From: Vreelandella sp031769195
GTDB taxonomy: Bacteria; Pseudomonadota; Gammaproteobacteria; Pseudomonadales; Halomonadaceae
Assembly: GCF_031769195.1 (NCBI RefSeq)
Contig: NZ_JAVHNP010000006.1
Span: 62,001 to 126,000, forward strand
Reading direction: 5' to 3'
Length of the DNA: 64,000 bases
Under the pieces are notes generated by a model. That model was given only the letters and a program-made list of their open reading frames with translations. It was not told the DNA's origin and ran no database searches. This document shows, piece by piece, positions 43,330 to 51,716 of the stretch; position 1 is the first letter of the stretch; the number at the start of each line of letters is the position of its first letter. The position numbers were made by a program, and so were the translations under genes.

Positions 43330-46300
43330 TCATTGATTAACGGGAGTAACAGCAGGCTCCTGGGCGGCCAGCAGGCGTTCAAGCTCGGCGAATGGCATGG
43401 GCATGGCCAGCCCAAAGCCCTGAAATCCATCGCAATGGTAGGTGAGAAGGCGCTGATGCTGCTCGCTGGTTTCCACACCTTCTGCCACCACGCTCAATCC
43501 TAAATGATGCGCCATGGAAATAATCCCCTGAACGATTGCGGCATCGTCGCTGCTGTTGGTGAGTTCATGGATAAAGCTTCGGTCAATTTTTACCGTACTG
43601 ATCGGCAGGTGCTTTAGGTAGCTAAGACTTGAGTAGCCGGTGCCAAAATCATCAATCGACACGCTAATCTGCATGCTGCGCAGGGCGAGGAGGATATCAA
43701 TCGCCGAGGCGGTATTATCCATCAAAATCCCTTCGGTCAATTCCAGCGATAGCTGCTCGGCAGGCAGGCCGGTATCGGCGAGCGTTTGACGAAGCGTGGC
43801 AAGAAAGCTTTTACGATGAAATTGTAGCGGCGAGAGATTCACCGCAACCCGCAGCGCCCCTAGCCCGCGTTGCTTCAGCGACAGCATATCCATGCAGGCA
43901 CGTTGCAGCACCCATTCGCTAATCGGCATAATTTGCCCGGTGGCTTCCGCCAAAGGAATAAAGCGCGCAGGGGAAATATAGCCTTTGCTGGGGTGTGGCC
44001 AACGCAGCAAGGCTTCCACACTGGCGATATTGCCATGGCGATTAAACAGCGGCTGGTAGTGCAGCTCAAAGCCTTGGTGATCAATGGCTTCTTGAAGATC
44101 ATTACGTAGGCTGACTCGCTCACTGGCGACGTCATTAATATCGTTGCTAAACCAAGCGTAGGCGTTACGCCCTTGCTGCTTGGCTTTATACATGGCCATA
44201 TCCGCCTGCTGAATAAGCGTTTGCGGCAGTGGCGTATCGGGCTGGCTCATGGCAATCCCAACGCTGGCGGTTAAGTAGAGCTCATGACCACCTATGCAGT
44301 AGGGTTTAGCAAGCGCTGGCAGTAAACGCTCCACCACTTCTATCACCTGCCCGGCATCCCCCGAGTTCGTGATCAGTAGGACAAACTCATCCCCACCCAA
44401 ACGAGCAACGGTATCTTCCTGGCGTAGCCCCGCACGCAGGCGCTTAGCAACTTCTACCAGCACGCTATCCCCGACCGCGTGGCCTAGCGTGTCATTGATG
44501 GGTTTGAAGTCGTCTAGGTCTACAAACAGCACGCTGATGCGCTCTGCACTGCCTTGAACGGCGGCAAACTGCTTGCGTAGGGTTTCTTCAAACATCATGC
44601 GGTTAGGAAGGCACGTCAGGTCATCGTGCGTAGCGTGGTAGGCCAACTGCGCCTCGTACGCCTTGTGTTTGGAAACATCATGCTGAACACCCACAAAGTG
44701 CGTGACATGCCCGTCACCATCGCGCACCGGTGCGACGTATAAATCGTTCCAAAATGGCGTGCCGTCTTTACGATAGTTGCAGAGCGTGACGTGGGTTTCC
44801 TGCTGCGCTTGGATGCCACGCCGTAGCGCTTCGATCATGGCAGCGTCGCTATCCGGCCCTTGTAAAAAGCGGCAGTTTTTCCCCAATACTTCATGCTGTG
44901 CGTAGCCCGTCATTACGCTAAACGCTTGGTTGGCATACACAATGGGGAGGTCAGGATGGCTCGCATCCGCTATCAAAATGCCGTTAACGCTGGCTTCAAC
45001 GCTACGTTCCAAGGTGCGTAGCTGGGTCTGCTGTTGGCGCTTTTCCGTCACGTCTTGGGCAATACCATAGACCCCTTCCACACAGCCATTCACCATCATT
45101 GGCAGCTTGATCATATCCAACGTACGCCGCTGGGCTTCACGATCGGTAATGGTGACCTCGTAGCGCGTAATCCCGCCCGCTAGCACATGCTGAAAATAGC
45201 CGTTGATGCGCTCTCGCTCTGGGGTCGCTATAAAGTCGGTAAAGTGTCGTCCAATCACTTCTGTTAATGGATAACCGGTGACATCCGCACACGTGGTGTT
45301 GGCCGTTTGAAAGTAGCCATACTTATCGAGCGAAAACACCGCGTCGGGATGATGCACAAACAGTGAACGATAGCGCTGCTCGCTCTCTTCCAGGGAGTGG
45401 CGCGCCGCTGCCAGCTCTCTCGTACGGGTCATGCTCGCTCCCACAACCCCCACACTAAAAGCCAACAGCCAGCTCATCATCAAGCCACCCAGCGCCACGC
45501 TGATCGGCATCACGCCCAGCAGGTACCAGTTATAGTGCTGGCCGGGGTATGCACGCAGCATTAAATTTACGCCGCCGGGCAGGCCGGCCAGTCGCGTTGC
45601 CAGCGCATTAGCGGCAGCGCTGTCTGCGCCTTCCACAGCAAAACCGGAGGGGTGCATCACCAACAACTGCTGCTCCCCCCGACTGACACTTACCTGAAAA
45701 GGGCCTAGCGAAAGACTTAATTCATGGTTAAGCAACATGCTTAAATCCATGGCGGCGAGGAGCTGTTGGGCTCGATTGGGCACGGGCAGCGCCATCAGCA
45801 TCATGCTGCGCTGCTCGTCATCAGGCATCAGTAGTCGCGGACGATCAAACGGCACCGCCAGCCATGCCTGAACAGTGGGTTTCGCTAACTGCTGTATGAG
45901 CCAGCTATCGCGCCCTTGCTGCCGCCCTTGGCGCCAGACAAGGCTGCCTTGGAGATCAATAAGCGAGAGCGCATTCAGGCTCAGCGTATCGCGAAAGTAG
46001 CTTTGTGCATCTTGCTGAAGCAATGCATCGTGCTGGTTGACGGGGAGCGCTCCCAAGCGTTCTGCCAAGCGATGCATCAGTTGCAGCCTCTCAGACAGGG
46101 CCTGTTCCGCATTAAGCTGGACGTTATCCAGAAGATAGCTGGCCTGCCGCTCGATGGTGGCGCGCTGGTTCATGCTCAGCATTAGCCAAGCAAGGCTGCT
46201 CACCAACACTCCGGCGAGCCCCACAATCACCGTTAGCTTACCCGGGCTTAAACGCACGCTGCGATGGCGCCAACCGGCCACCAGCAGCGCCACTCCTAGC

Positions 46301-46824
46301 AGCAAAATAAACACCAATACTGCAATGGGGGAAGAGCTGAAGAGCGGCCGATAGTTTGCATCGCTGGCCCATAGACGCGAGACCACCAACACACCAAATA
46401 GCAGCAGGCCAATACCAGTGACACGCCAAAGTAGACGCCGCACAGCGCTGCCTACCCCGTTCCATAAACAGAGCGTCATCCAGGCGAGAATCAGCACAGA
46501 CAACGTGGTCATGCGGTCTTGCTGGGTCAATAACGATGCTGATACGCCGCGATCTACAAGGTTATGAATCAGCGTATAAAGCAGCAGTGCAGTTAATCCG
46601 GCAGCACTTAATAGCCGCAGCCAACGCACTTGGCAGAGCGTGGCCAGCAAGCTGCTACCAATTAACAGCGTCGCGAGCGACGCATCGGGCACCAGCATGG
46701 GTCCAAACAGCGTCTCAGGCAGTGCTAGGCCCACCAAAAGGCCCGCGCCCCCCATTAACAGCAGCGTGGCCGAAGCAATTAAGAGCAGCGTTTCGGCTGC
46801 AAGATCACGGGTATTTAGCGGCAC
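43330..46824 (-). CDS. Membrane PAS-LOV-GGDEF-EAL protein, predicted blue-light c-di-GMP receptor
   Basis: An 1164-aa sensor. Order: six or so N-terminal helices (1-220), an extracytoplasmic domain (about 225-430), a further helix (about 434-465), PAS (about 475-595), a second PAS that is a LOV domain (about 605-720), GGDEF (RLGGDEF at 808-814) and EAL (VEALLRWPHP, IDDFGTGYSSL). The LOV features are GKNCRFLQGPDSD with Cys651 (codon TGC at 44874-44872), NYRKDGTPFWNDL and FVGVQHDV, the residues that bind FMN and form the light adduct. RQED at 801-804, five residues before GGDEF, is the product-inhibition site. Both enzyme centres are intact. It follows the TctC gene by 33 bp. Confidence 0.9.
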   Translation of the reverse strand: MPLNTRDLAAETLLLIASATLLLMGGAGLLVGLALPETLFGPMLVPDASLATLLIGSSLLATLCQVRWLRLLSAAGLTALLLYTLIHNLVDRGVSASLLTQQDRMTTLSVLILAWMTLCLWNGVGSAVRRLLWRVTGIGLLLFGVLVVSRLWASDANYRPLFSSSPIAVLVFILLLGVALLVAGWRHRSVRLSPGKLTVIVGLAGVLVSSLAWLMLSMNQRATIERQASYLLDNVQLNAEQALSERLQLMHRLAERLGALPVNQHDALLQQDAQSYFRDTLSLNALSLIDLQGSLVWRQGRQQGRDSWLIQQLAKPTVQAWLAVPFDRPRLLMPDDEQRSMMLMALPVPNRAQQLLAAMDLSMLLNHELSLSLGPFQVSVSRGEQQLLVMHPSGFAVEGADSAAANALATRLAGLPGGVNLMLRAYPGQHYNWYLLGVMPISVALGGLMMSWLLAFSVGVVGASMTRTRELAAARHSLEESEQRYRSLFVHHPDAVFSLDKYGYFQTANTTCADVTGYPLTEVIGRHFTDFIATPERERINGYFQHVLAGGITRYEVTITDREAQRRTLDMIKLPMMVNGCVEGVYGIAQDVTEKRQQQTQLRTLERSVEASVNGILIADASHPDLPIVYANQAFSVMTGYAQHEVLGKNCRFLQGPDSDAAMIEALRRGIQAQQETHVTLCNYRKDGTPFWNDLYVAPVRDGDGHVTHFVGVQHDVSKHKAYEAQLAYHATHDDLTCLPNRMMFEETLRKQFAAVQGSAERISVLFVDLDDFKPINDTLGHAVGDSVLVEVAKRLRAGLRQEDTVARLGGDEFVLLITNSGDAGQVIEVVERLLPALAKPYCIGGHELYLTASVGIAMSQPDTPLPQTLIQQADMAMYKAKQQGRNAYAWFSNDINDVASERVSLRNDLQEAIDHQGFELHYQPLFNRHGNIASVEALLRWPHPSKGYISPARFIPLAEATGQIMPISEWVLQRACMDMLSLKQRGLGALRVAVNLSPLQFHRKSFLATLRQTLADTGLPAEQLSLELTEGILMDNTASAIDILLALRSMQISVSIDDFGTGYSSLSYLKHLPISTVKIDRSFIHELTNSSDDAAIVQGIISMAHHLGLSVVAEGVETSEQHQRLLTYHCDGFQGFGLAMPMPFAELERLLAAQEPAVTPVNQ

Positions 46825-46857
46825 ACAGCCCCTCCTCTACGTTCCACAGCTCCTGCT

Positions 46858-47883
46858 TTAGCGTTCAAACTCCATGGTATCGGCCAGCCGCTGCAGCTGA
46901 TCATACTGAGCATTGAGATAGCGGCCATACTCCTCGCGCGGCATATAGTCGACGTGGGAACCGTGGGTATATTGGAGCGCTTCGATGAGTGCGGGCTGCA
47001 AAAGTGCCTGCTCAAATGCCTGGGCTAAGCGCTCTACCCGCTCAGGAGGAGTATTTAATGGCGCAAACAGGCCGCGATCTGTCGTGTTAACCAGGGTAAT
47101 TCCCTGCTCAATCAGCGTTGCCACCTCGGGCAGCGCCGTTAGCCGCGTGTCGCTGGCAACGCCCAGCGGCACCAGGGCGCCACTGTCAAACAACGACCCC
47201 GCGGAAGGTAAATTCAACATGGCAACATCCAGCTCGCCGCCCAGCAGCGCCACCACTTGGGCGCCCGTATCGGGGTAGCGCACAAACTGTATATCGGCAG
47301 GAGAGATGCCCGCCTGCTCGAAAAAGTGCAGCCAGAAAAAGTGATCCGTGGAGCTAGGAATGATCCCTACCAGCAGCTCGCCTGGATGCTGCTCAACAAA
47401 GGCCGCGATCTCGCTGGCCTGGGTGAGCGTATGTCCCGCCGTAGTGGCGGGAATATTCACAGTGCGGGTCAACAGGGCAATGGGAGAAAACGCATCGTGG
47501 GAGTAATCGGACAAACCAGCGATATTAGCGAGGTCGATGGTTTGATGGCTGCCCAACAGCGTATGTCCATCCGGCGACGCTTGTTTTACAAACTGTGAGC
47601 CAAGGGTGGCCCCATTACCTGGCATATTCAGCGTAATGATGGACGTATCCAAATAGGTTTGCGCTTGCTCGGCAATGGCACGAAACAGAATGTCGGTAGC
47701 CCCGCCCTGCCCAAAGGGCACTATTAACGTGATATCTGACGTTGGAAAGGAGGCTTCCTTGGCGTCACTCTCAGCGTTGACGTTGAACGCCAGCATTATT
47801 AATCCGCATAGCAATGCGGTTATCAGCACTATACGGATGCTTGCTTTGCCGTTAATACGCGCCCTTTCCAGCCCAGTACTCAT
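46858..47883 (-). CDS. TctC/Bug-family tripartite tricarboxylate transporter receptor (orphan)
   Basis: A 341-aa periplasmic protein. A membrane or signal helix (IRIVLITALLCGLIMLAF) is preceded by a basic stretch. The Bug fold is shown by ITLIVPFGQGGATDILFRAI, MPGNGATLGSQFVKQASPDG and GELLVGIIPSS. Such receptors bind carboxylates (citrate, succinate, aspartate, nicotinate and others). No TctA or TctB membrane subunits are present. The 33-bp gap to the LOV-GGDEF-EAL gene suggests it could deliver a ligand signal to that protein's outer domain. Confidence 0.87.
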   Translation of the reverse strand: MSTGLERARINGKASIRIVLITALLCGLIMLAFNVNAESDAKEASFPTSDITLIVPFGQGGATDILFRAIAEQAQTYLDTSIITLNMPGNGATLGSQFVKQASPDGHTLLGSHQTIDLANIAGLSDYSHDAFSPIALLTRTVNIPATTAGHTLTQASEIAAFVEQHPGELLVGIIPSSTDHFFWLHFFEQAGISPADIQFVRYPDTGAQVVALLGGELDVAMLNLPSAGSLFDSGALVPLGVASDTRLTALPEVATLIEQGITLVNTTDRGLFAPLNTPPERVERLAQAFEQALLQPALIEALQYTHGSHVDYMPREEYGRYLNAQYDQLQRLADTMEFER

Positions 47884-47919
47884 TATTTTTATGCCTCACA
47901 CTACTTAGCACCCATGTGC

Positions 47920-48384
47920 TTACGCTTTGCAACATACCTTTAATTTACGCCCGCTACCACAGAGACAAGGCTCATTACGACGCGGCTTTAAACGCGTTAG
48001 GCTGGGGGTGCCATCCACATACCACCAACGCTGTTCTTGCCAGACAAAACGCGACACTTCTTCGAGCACATGCCACCCCCCTGGATCGCGGAAGGTAGCA
48101 CGAAAATGCACGCTACCTTGATCACCGGCCACAGGGGGAGCAGCGATAATCTCAAGCGCTACCCAGCGGGTATCTGGGTCGGGCGGTAGCTGCTGGGGGC
48201 GAGTCGTGGGGTGCCACGTTGCCAGCAGGTAATCACGCTGATTCAACGCGAAAGCGGCGTATCGTGAACGCATCAGCGCTTCAGGCGTTGGTGGTAACGT
48301 GCTGCCTTGATGATACGGCTGACAACAGCCCTCAAGCGAGAGTCCGCTTCCGCAAGGGCAACTTTTAAGGGATGAGTGAGTCAT
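47920..48384 (-). CDS. YchJ-family SEC-C motif protein
   Basis: A 154-aa cytosolic protein with a SEC-C zinc motif at both ends: CPCGSGLSLEGCCQPYH and CLCGSGRKLKVCC. The middle has ALMRSRYAAFALNQRDYLLATWHPTTRP and VHFRATFRDPGGWHVLEEVSRF, the NTF2-like YchJ core. It binds zinc; the role is unknown. It sits 36 bp upstream of the TctC start on the same strand. Confidence 0.9.
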   Translation of the reverse strand: MTHSSLKSCPCGSGLSLEGCCQPYHQGSTLPPTPEALMRSRYAAFALNQRDYLLATWHPTTRPQQLPPDPDTRWVALEIIAAPPVAGDQGSVHFRATFRDPGGWHVLEEVSRFVWQEQRWWYVDGTPSLTRLKPRRNEPCLCGSGRKLKVCCKA

Positions 48385-48543
48385 AGCAGTGGCTCTAGCT
48401 TATGCATTTGGCAGACGCTGTAGATGTTTTGTTTCGGTATTGGCCCTGAGTTGGGTATAGTACCAGAGCAAGATCCCTAGACAGACGGAGTACGACAACA
48501 CGATCGATCATTCTTTCCAAACGCAGTTAGTGGAGGTTCTCCT

Positions 48544-48855
48544 ATGAAGGTTTACAAACCGGAATGGCAGTGCACGTTTAGCGTAAACGAAGGCGCGGAA
48601 GAATCAGCAAATTGGAAAGAGAGAATCGCGTGGCGGCTAAGAGAGTTTGCCGACCGGCTTGAAGGCGGTGGCCGCACGGTAAAAATCGACTGCAGCGTTT
48701 CGCCACAGGTGAGCCGCGATGACGTTGATACCTGCTTGGGAAAAGGGTTTGAAGTCACCCAACGACTGCTCACCCAACTCGCCCAACAGCAGGCGTGCGA
48801 AGATGTGATGCGCCATGCGAAAGCAGAGCTTTACGAAGAGCAGCATCAGCACTAA
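48544..48855 (+). CDS. Hypothetical small protein
   Basis: A 103-aa soluble protein, acidic overall, with a perfect GGAGG ribosome site. The pattern ERIAWRLREFADRLEGG followed by VKIDCSVSPQVSRDDVDTCL and a helical C-terminus (AKAELYEEQHQH) is not known to me. A possible -10 TATAGT lies at 48456-48461. It is monocistronic and ends at a terminator shared with argE. Confidence 0.7.
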   Translation: MKVYKPEWQCTFSVNEGAEESANWKERIAWRLREFADRLEGGGRTVKIDCSVSPQVSRDDVDTCLGKGFEVTQRLLTQLAQQQACEDVMRHAKAELYEEQHQH

Positions 48856-48879
48856 CAGCCAGACCGTAAGCGTCTTAAG

Positions 48880-48913
48880 AAAACACCCGCCCGATGACAC
48901 TGGCGGGTGTTTT
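48880..48913. terminator. Bidirectional intrinsic terminator between the small ORF and argE
   Basis: AAAACACCCGCC and GGCGGGTGTTTT form a 12-bp stem with a 10-nt loop, followed by more T residues. Confidence 0.9.
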
Positions 48914-48933
48914 TTATTGGGCGCTCATCACCG

Positions 48934-50103
48934 CTAGCCTGAAAAGGGCGTTTCCATCGCACTGCCAAGGCGTTGCATAAACGCGCTACACTCGTCTAAC
49001 TGTGAAATGTCGATATATTCATCCGGCTGGTGTGCCTGGGCAATACTGCCCGGCCCCAAAATAATCGTTTGTAGCCCCTGCCCCTGAAACTGGCCCGCTT
49101 CCGTCGCATAGGCCACCGCATGCTGGCAACAGCCGTTGGGTAAGTGGTCCTGTGCCAAGCGCAGCACGCGGTCATTATCTCGATTGGCTAAGCCTGGCAC
49201 CGTAACATTGAGTGGCTCGGTCGTGATGTGCACCGTCTTCCCTTGAGCGCTTAACGCCTCACTGAGCGATGCGCAGTAGTCGCTAAACCTTCCGTAGACC
49301 TCTTCGAAGGTTTCCGTCGGCAGATGGCGAATCTCCCACTCGAACTGACACTCCCGCGCCATGATGTTAATGGCTGTACCACCTTTGATTTTGCCTACGT
49401 GCAAACTGGTATGGGGGACGTTAAAGGCGTCATCCACACGCCCCTCTTCCACCAGTGCCGCCATCGTGTCTTCGATGAACGTTACCAACCTTGCGGCCAC
49501 ATGGATTGCGGAGGTGCCCTGGTTCACCTGGCTGCTGTGCGCCTCACGCCCCATGACAGTGGTGCGTAGGTTCGTCGCGCCTTTTTGCGCCACCACCGGC
49601 TGCATACTTGTCGGCTCGCCCACAATCACATGGGCGGTGGTGGAGTAGTGTTCATAGAAACGCTTGATCAAACTCGGGGCACCCACACAGCCAATCTCTT
49701 CGTCGTACGAAAAGCCAAAATAGATCGGCTGCTTGAGCGGTGCCTTCACCCAGGTGGGCACCATGGCGAGCGCACAGGCAATAAAGCCCTTCATATCGCA
49801 GGTGCCGCGCCCGTATAAACGCCCGTCGTCGCCCTCGCGCAAGGTAAACGGATCGCTGCTCCAAGGCTGGCCTGCAACAGGCACCACATCGGTATGGCCA
49901 GACAGCATCACACCGCCGGGGGCATCTGGGCCAATGCGGGCAATCAGGTTGGCCTTAGTACCACAGGGGCTCATCACTCGCTCAGCGCTCACACCGTAGT
50001 CGGCTAAATAGCCCTCTACAAACTCAATAAGGGCCAGGTTCGACTCGCTAGAGGTGGTATCAAACGCCACCAGTTGGGTCAGCAGCGCGGTTACATTCAT
50101 CAT
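48934..50103 (-). CDS. argE: Acetylornithine deacetylase
   Basis: Arginine synthesis enzyme that removes acetate from N-acetylornithine, with two metal ions. The 389-aa M20-family chain shows MLSGHTDVVPVAGQPW (metal His and Asp), GRGTCDMKGFIACAL, YDEEIGCVGAPSLI (Glu base), VGEPTSMQPVVAQKG and the dimerisation domain (GREAHSSQVNQGTSAI, ECQFEWEIRHLP). IILGPGSIAQAHQPDEYI carries the last metal ligand. It stands alone, divergent from ugp. Confidence 0.94.
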   Translation of the reverse strand: MMNVTALLTQLVAFDTTSSESNLALIEFVEGYLADYGVSAERVMSPCGTKANLIARIGPDAPGGVMLSGHTDVVPVAGQPWSSDPFTLREGDDGRLYGRGTCDMKGFIACALAMVPTWVKAPLKQPIYFGFSYDEEIGCVGAPSLIKRFYEHYSTTAHVIVGEPTSMQPVVAQKGATNLRTTVMGREAHSSQVNQGTSAIHVAARLVTFIEDTMAALVEEGRVDDAFNVPHTSLHVGKIKGGTAINIMARECQFEWEIRHLPTETFEEVYGRFSDYCASLSEALSAQGKTVHITTEPLNVTVPGLANRDNDRVLRLAQDHLPNGCCQHAVAYATEAGQFQGQGLQTIILGPGSIAQAHQPDEYIDISQLDECSAFMQRLGSAMETPFSG

Positions 50104-50192
50104 GTTTATCTCGTTGGTTAGGCTTTTTAGCCCACCCTAGCACCCCGCTTTCCCTTTGCCTACTGAGCGCTTCACACCTCATCAAACCTTGA

Positions 50193-50248
50193 CCGTCACG
50201 ACAAGTTCACCGTGCATTCATGAAATCGTCACCTACACTTTCTACTGT
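50193..50248 (+). promoter_or_regulatory. Degenerate Pho-like array upstream of ugpB
   Basis: Four 7-mers in one orientation with exact 11-bp periodicity: CCGTCAC (50193), AGTTCAC (50204), CATTCAT (50215), TCGTCAC (50226). All keep TCA at positions 5-7 or 4-6 of the half-site. TACTGT (50243-50248) is exactly 10 bp after the last; TACACT (50234-50239) is a better hexamer at other spacing. The ugp genes are PhoB targets in E. coli. Confidence 0.5.
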
Positions 50249-50305
50249 TCAGTGCACCCAAAAAATCTTAAAAAACGTACTGCGCACGACCTACAAGGAG
50301 CCGTT

Positions 50306-51631
50306 ATGTCTCGTTTCACGTTGCACGCGCTTGCCCTCGGTGTGGCTACCGCCACGTTCAGTTTTTCCGCCACTGCCGCTACCGAAGTCACCTGGTGGCA
50401 CGCCATGGGTGGTCAACTCGGTGAAATTCTGGAAGGTATGACGGAGGAGTTTAACGCTTCTCAAGATGAGTACCGCGTGACGCCCAGCTACCGCGGCAAC
50501 TACACCGAAACCATGACTGGCGCGATTGCAGCGTTCCGTGCAGGCGAGCAGCCCCATATCTTGCAGGTGTTTGAAGTTGGCACCGGCACCATGATGAACG
50601 CCGACGGGGCGATCTATCCGGTCTATGAATTAATGGAAGCCCATGGCCGTGCATTTGACCGCGAAGCGTTCCTGCCTGCCGTAGTGGGTTACTACACCGA
50701 TACCAATGGCAATATGCTGTCGTTCCCGTTCAACTCCTCCACGCCCATCATGTACTACAACCGTGATGCGTTTGAGGAAGCAGGGCTAGACCCCGAGCAG
50801 CCGCCGCAAACCTGGGAAGAGCTCGCAGAGTACGCCACTCAAATTACCGAATCAGGTGCCACCAACTGCGGCTTCACCACTTCTTGGCCAAGCTGGGTGA
50901 TGCTGGAGAATTTCTCCGCCATGCATAACTCGCCGCTGGGCACGCTGGAAAACGGCTTTGGCGGTCTGGACACCGAGCTAAACTTCAACAACGAGCTGGT
51001 GGCCCGCCACTGGGATAACCTGAAAACCTGGCAAGATGCCGGTGCCTTTAAATGGGGTGGCCCGGGCTCTGGCCCGGATGCCGAACCGCTGTTCTACTCC
51101 CAAGAGTGCGCAATTTTCTTTGGCTCCTCTGCTTCCCGTGCAGATGTGGCTGCTAACGCCGACTTTGAAGTGGGCTTTGGCATGCAGCCCTACTACGCCG
51201 ATGTAGAAGGCGCGCCGCAGAACTCCATCATTGGCGGAGCCACGCTGTGGGCTTTGCAGGGCCACACCGATGACGAGTACGCCGCCGTGGCGGCCTTTTT
51301 TGAGTATCTCTCACAGCCGGAAGTACAGGCTACGTGGCACCAACAAACCGGCTACCTGCCGATTACTCAAGCCGCGTGGGACTTAAGCCAAGAACAGGGC
51401 TACTACGATGAGAACCCCGGTGCGGATATCTCGCTCAAGCAGATGACGCTGAACGAGCCCACCGAGAACTCCAAAGGCCTGCGCTTTGGCAACTTCGTTC
51501 AGATCCGCGACATCATCTCTGAAGAGATGGAAGCTGTAATGACCGGTAACAAATCGGGCCAGGAAGCAGCCGACGACGCCGTAGAGCGCGGTAACCAACT
51601 GCTGCGCGACTTCGAATCTGCCAACCAGTAA
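50306..51631 (+). CDS. ugpB: sn-Glycerol-3-phosphate ABC transporter substrate-binding protein
   Basis: A 441-aa periplasmic receptor for glycerol-3-phosphate and glycerophosphodiesters. The start is the ATG at 50306, with AAGGAG ahead; the frame upstream of it is open but overlaps promoter DNA. Signal peptide ends at SATAA. UgpB features: VTWWHAMGGQLGEILEGMTEEFN, RGNYTETMTGAIAAFRAG, FPFNSSTPIMYYNRDAFEEAG and CGFTTSWPSWVMLENFSA. First gene of ugpBAEC. Confidence 0.93.
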   Translation: MSRFTLHALALGVATATFSFSATAATEVTWWHAMGGQLGEILEGMTEEFNASQDEYRVTPSYRGNYTETMTGAIAAFRAGEQPHILQVFEVGTGTMMNADGAIYPVYELMEAHGRAFDREAFLPAVVGYYTDTNGNMLSFPFNSSTPIMYYNRDAFEEAGLDPEQPPQTWEELAEYATQITESGATNCGFTTSWPSWVMLENFSAMHNSPLGTLENGFGGLDTELNFNNELVARHWDNLKTWQDAGAFKWGGPGSGPDAEPLFYSQECAIFFGSSASRADVAANADFEVGFGMQPYYADVEGAPQNSIIGGATLWALQGHTDDEYAAVAAFFEYLSQPEVQATWHQQTGYLPITQAAWDLSQEQGYYDENPGADISLKQMTLNEPTENSKGLRFGNFVQIRDIISEEMEAVMTGNKSGQEAADDAVERGNQLLRDFESANQ

Positions 51632-51644
51632 GTCAGCACCCACT

Positions 51645-51672
51645 TCGCCGCCTGCCTTTTGGGCAGGCGGCG
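51645..51672 (+). other. Strong intercistronic hairpin between ugpB and ugpA
   Basis: CGCCGCCTGCC and GGCAGGCGGCG pair over 11 bp with a 6-nt loop, 13 bp after the ugpB stop and without a T-run. It matches the position of the phnD-phnC hairpin and likely stabilises the receptor mRNA. Confidence 0.7.
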
Positions 51673-51716
51673 ATGTCGTTATTCGTGCCGTCTGTTAATC
51701 GCAGGTTTTGTCGCCT

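Noticed and set aside
50156..50305. 50-residue N-terminal extension of ugpB
   Set aside because: It would put extra residues before a normal signal peptide and covers the promoter; AAGGAG supports the ATG at 50306.
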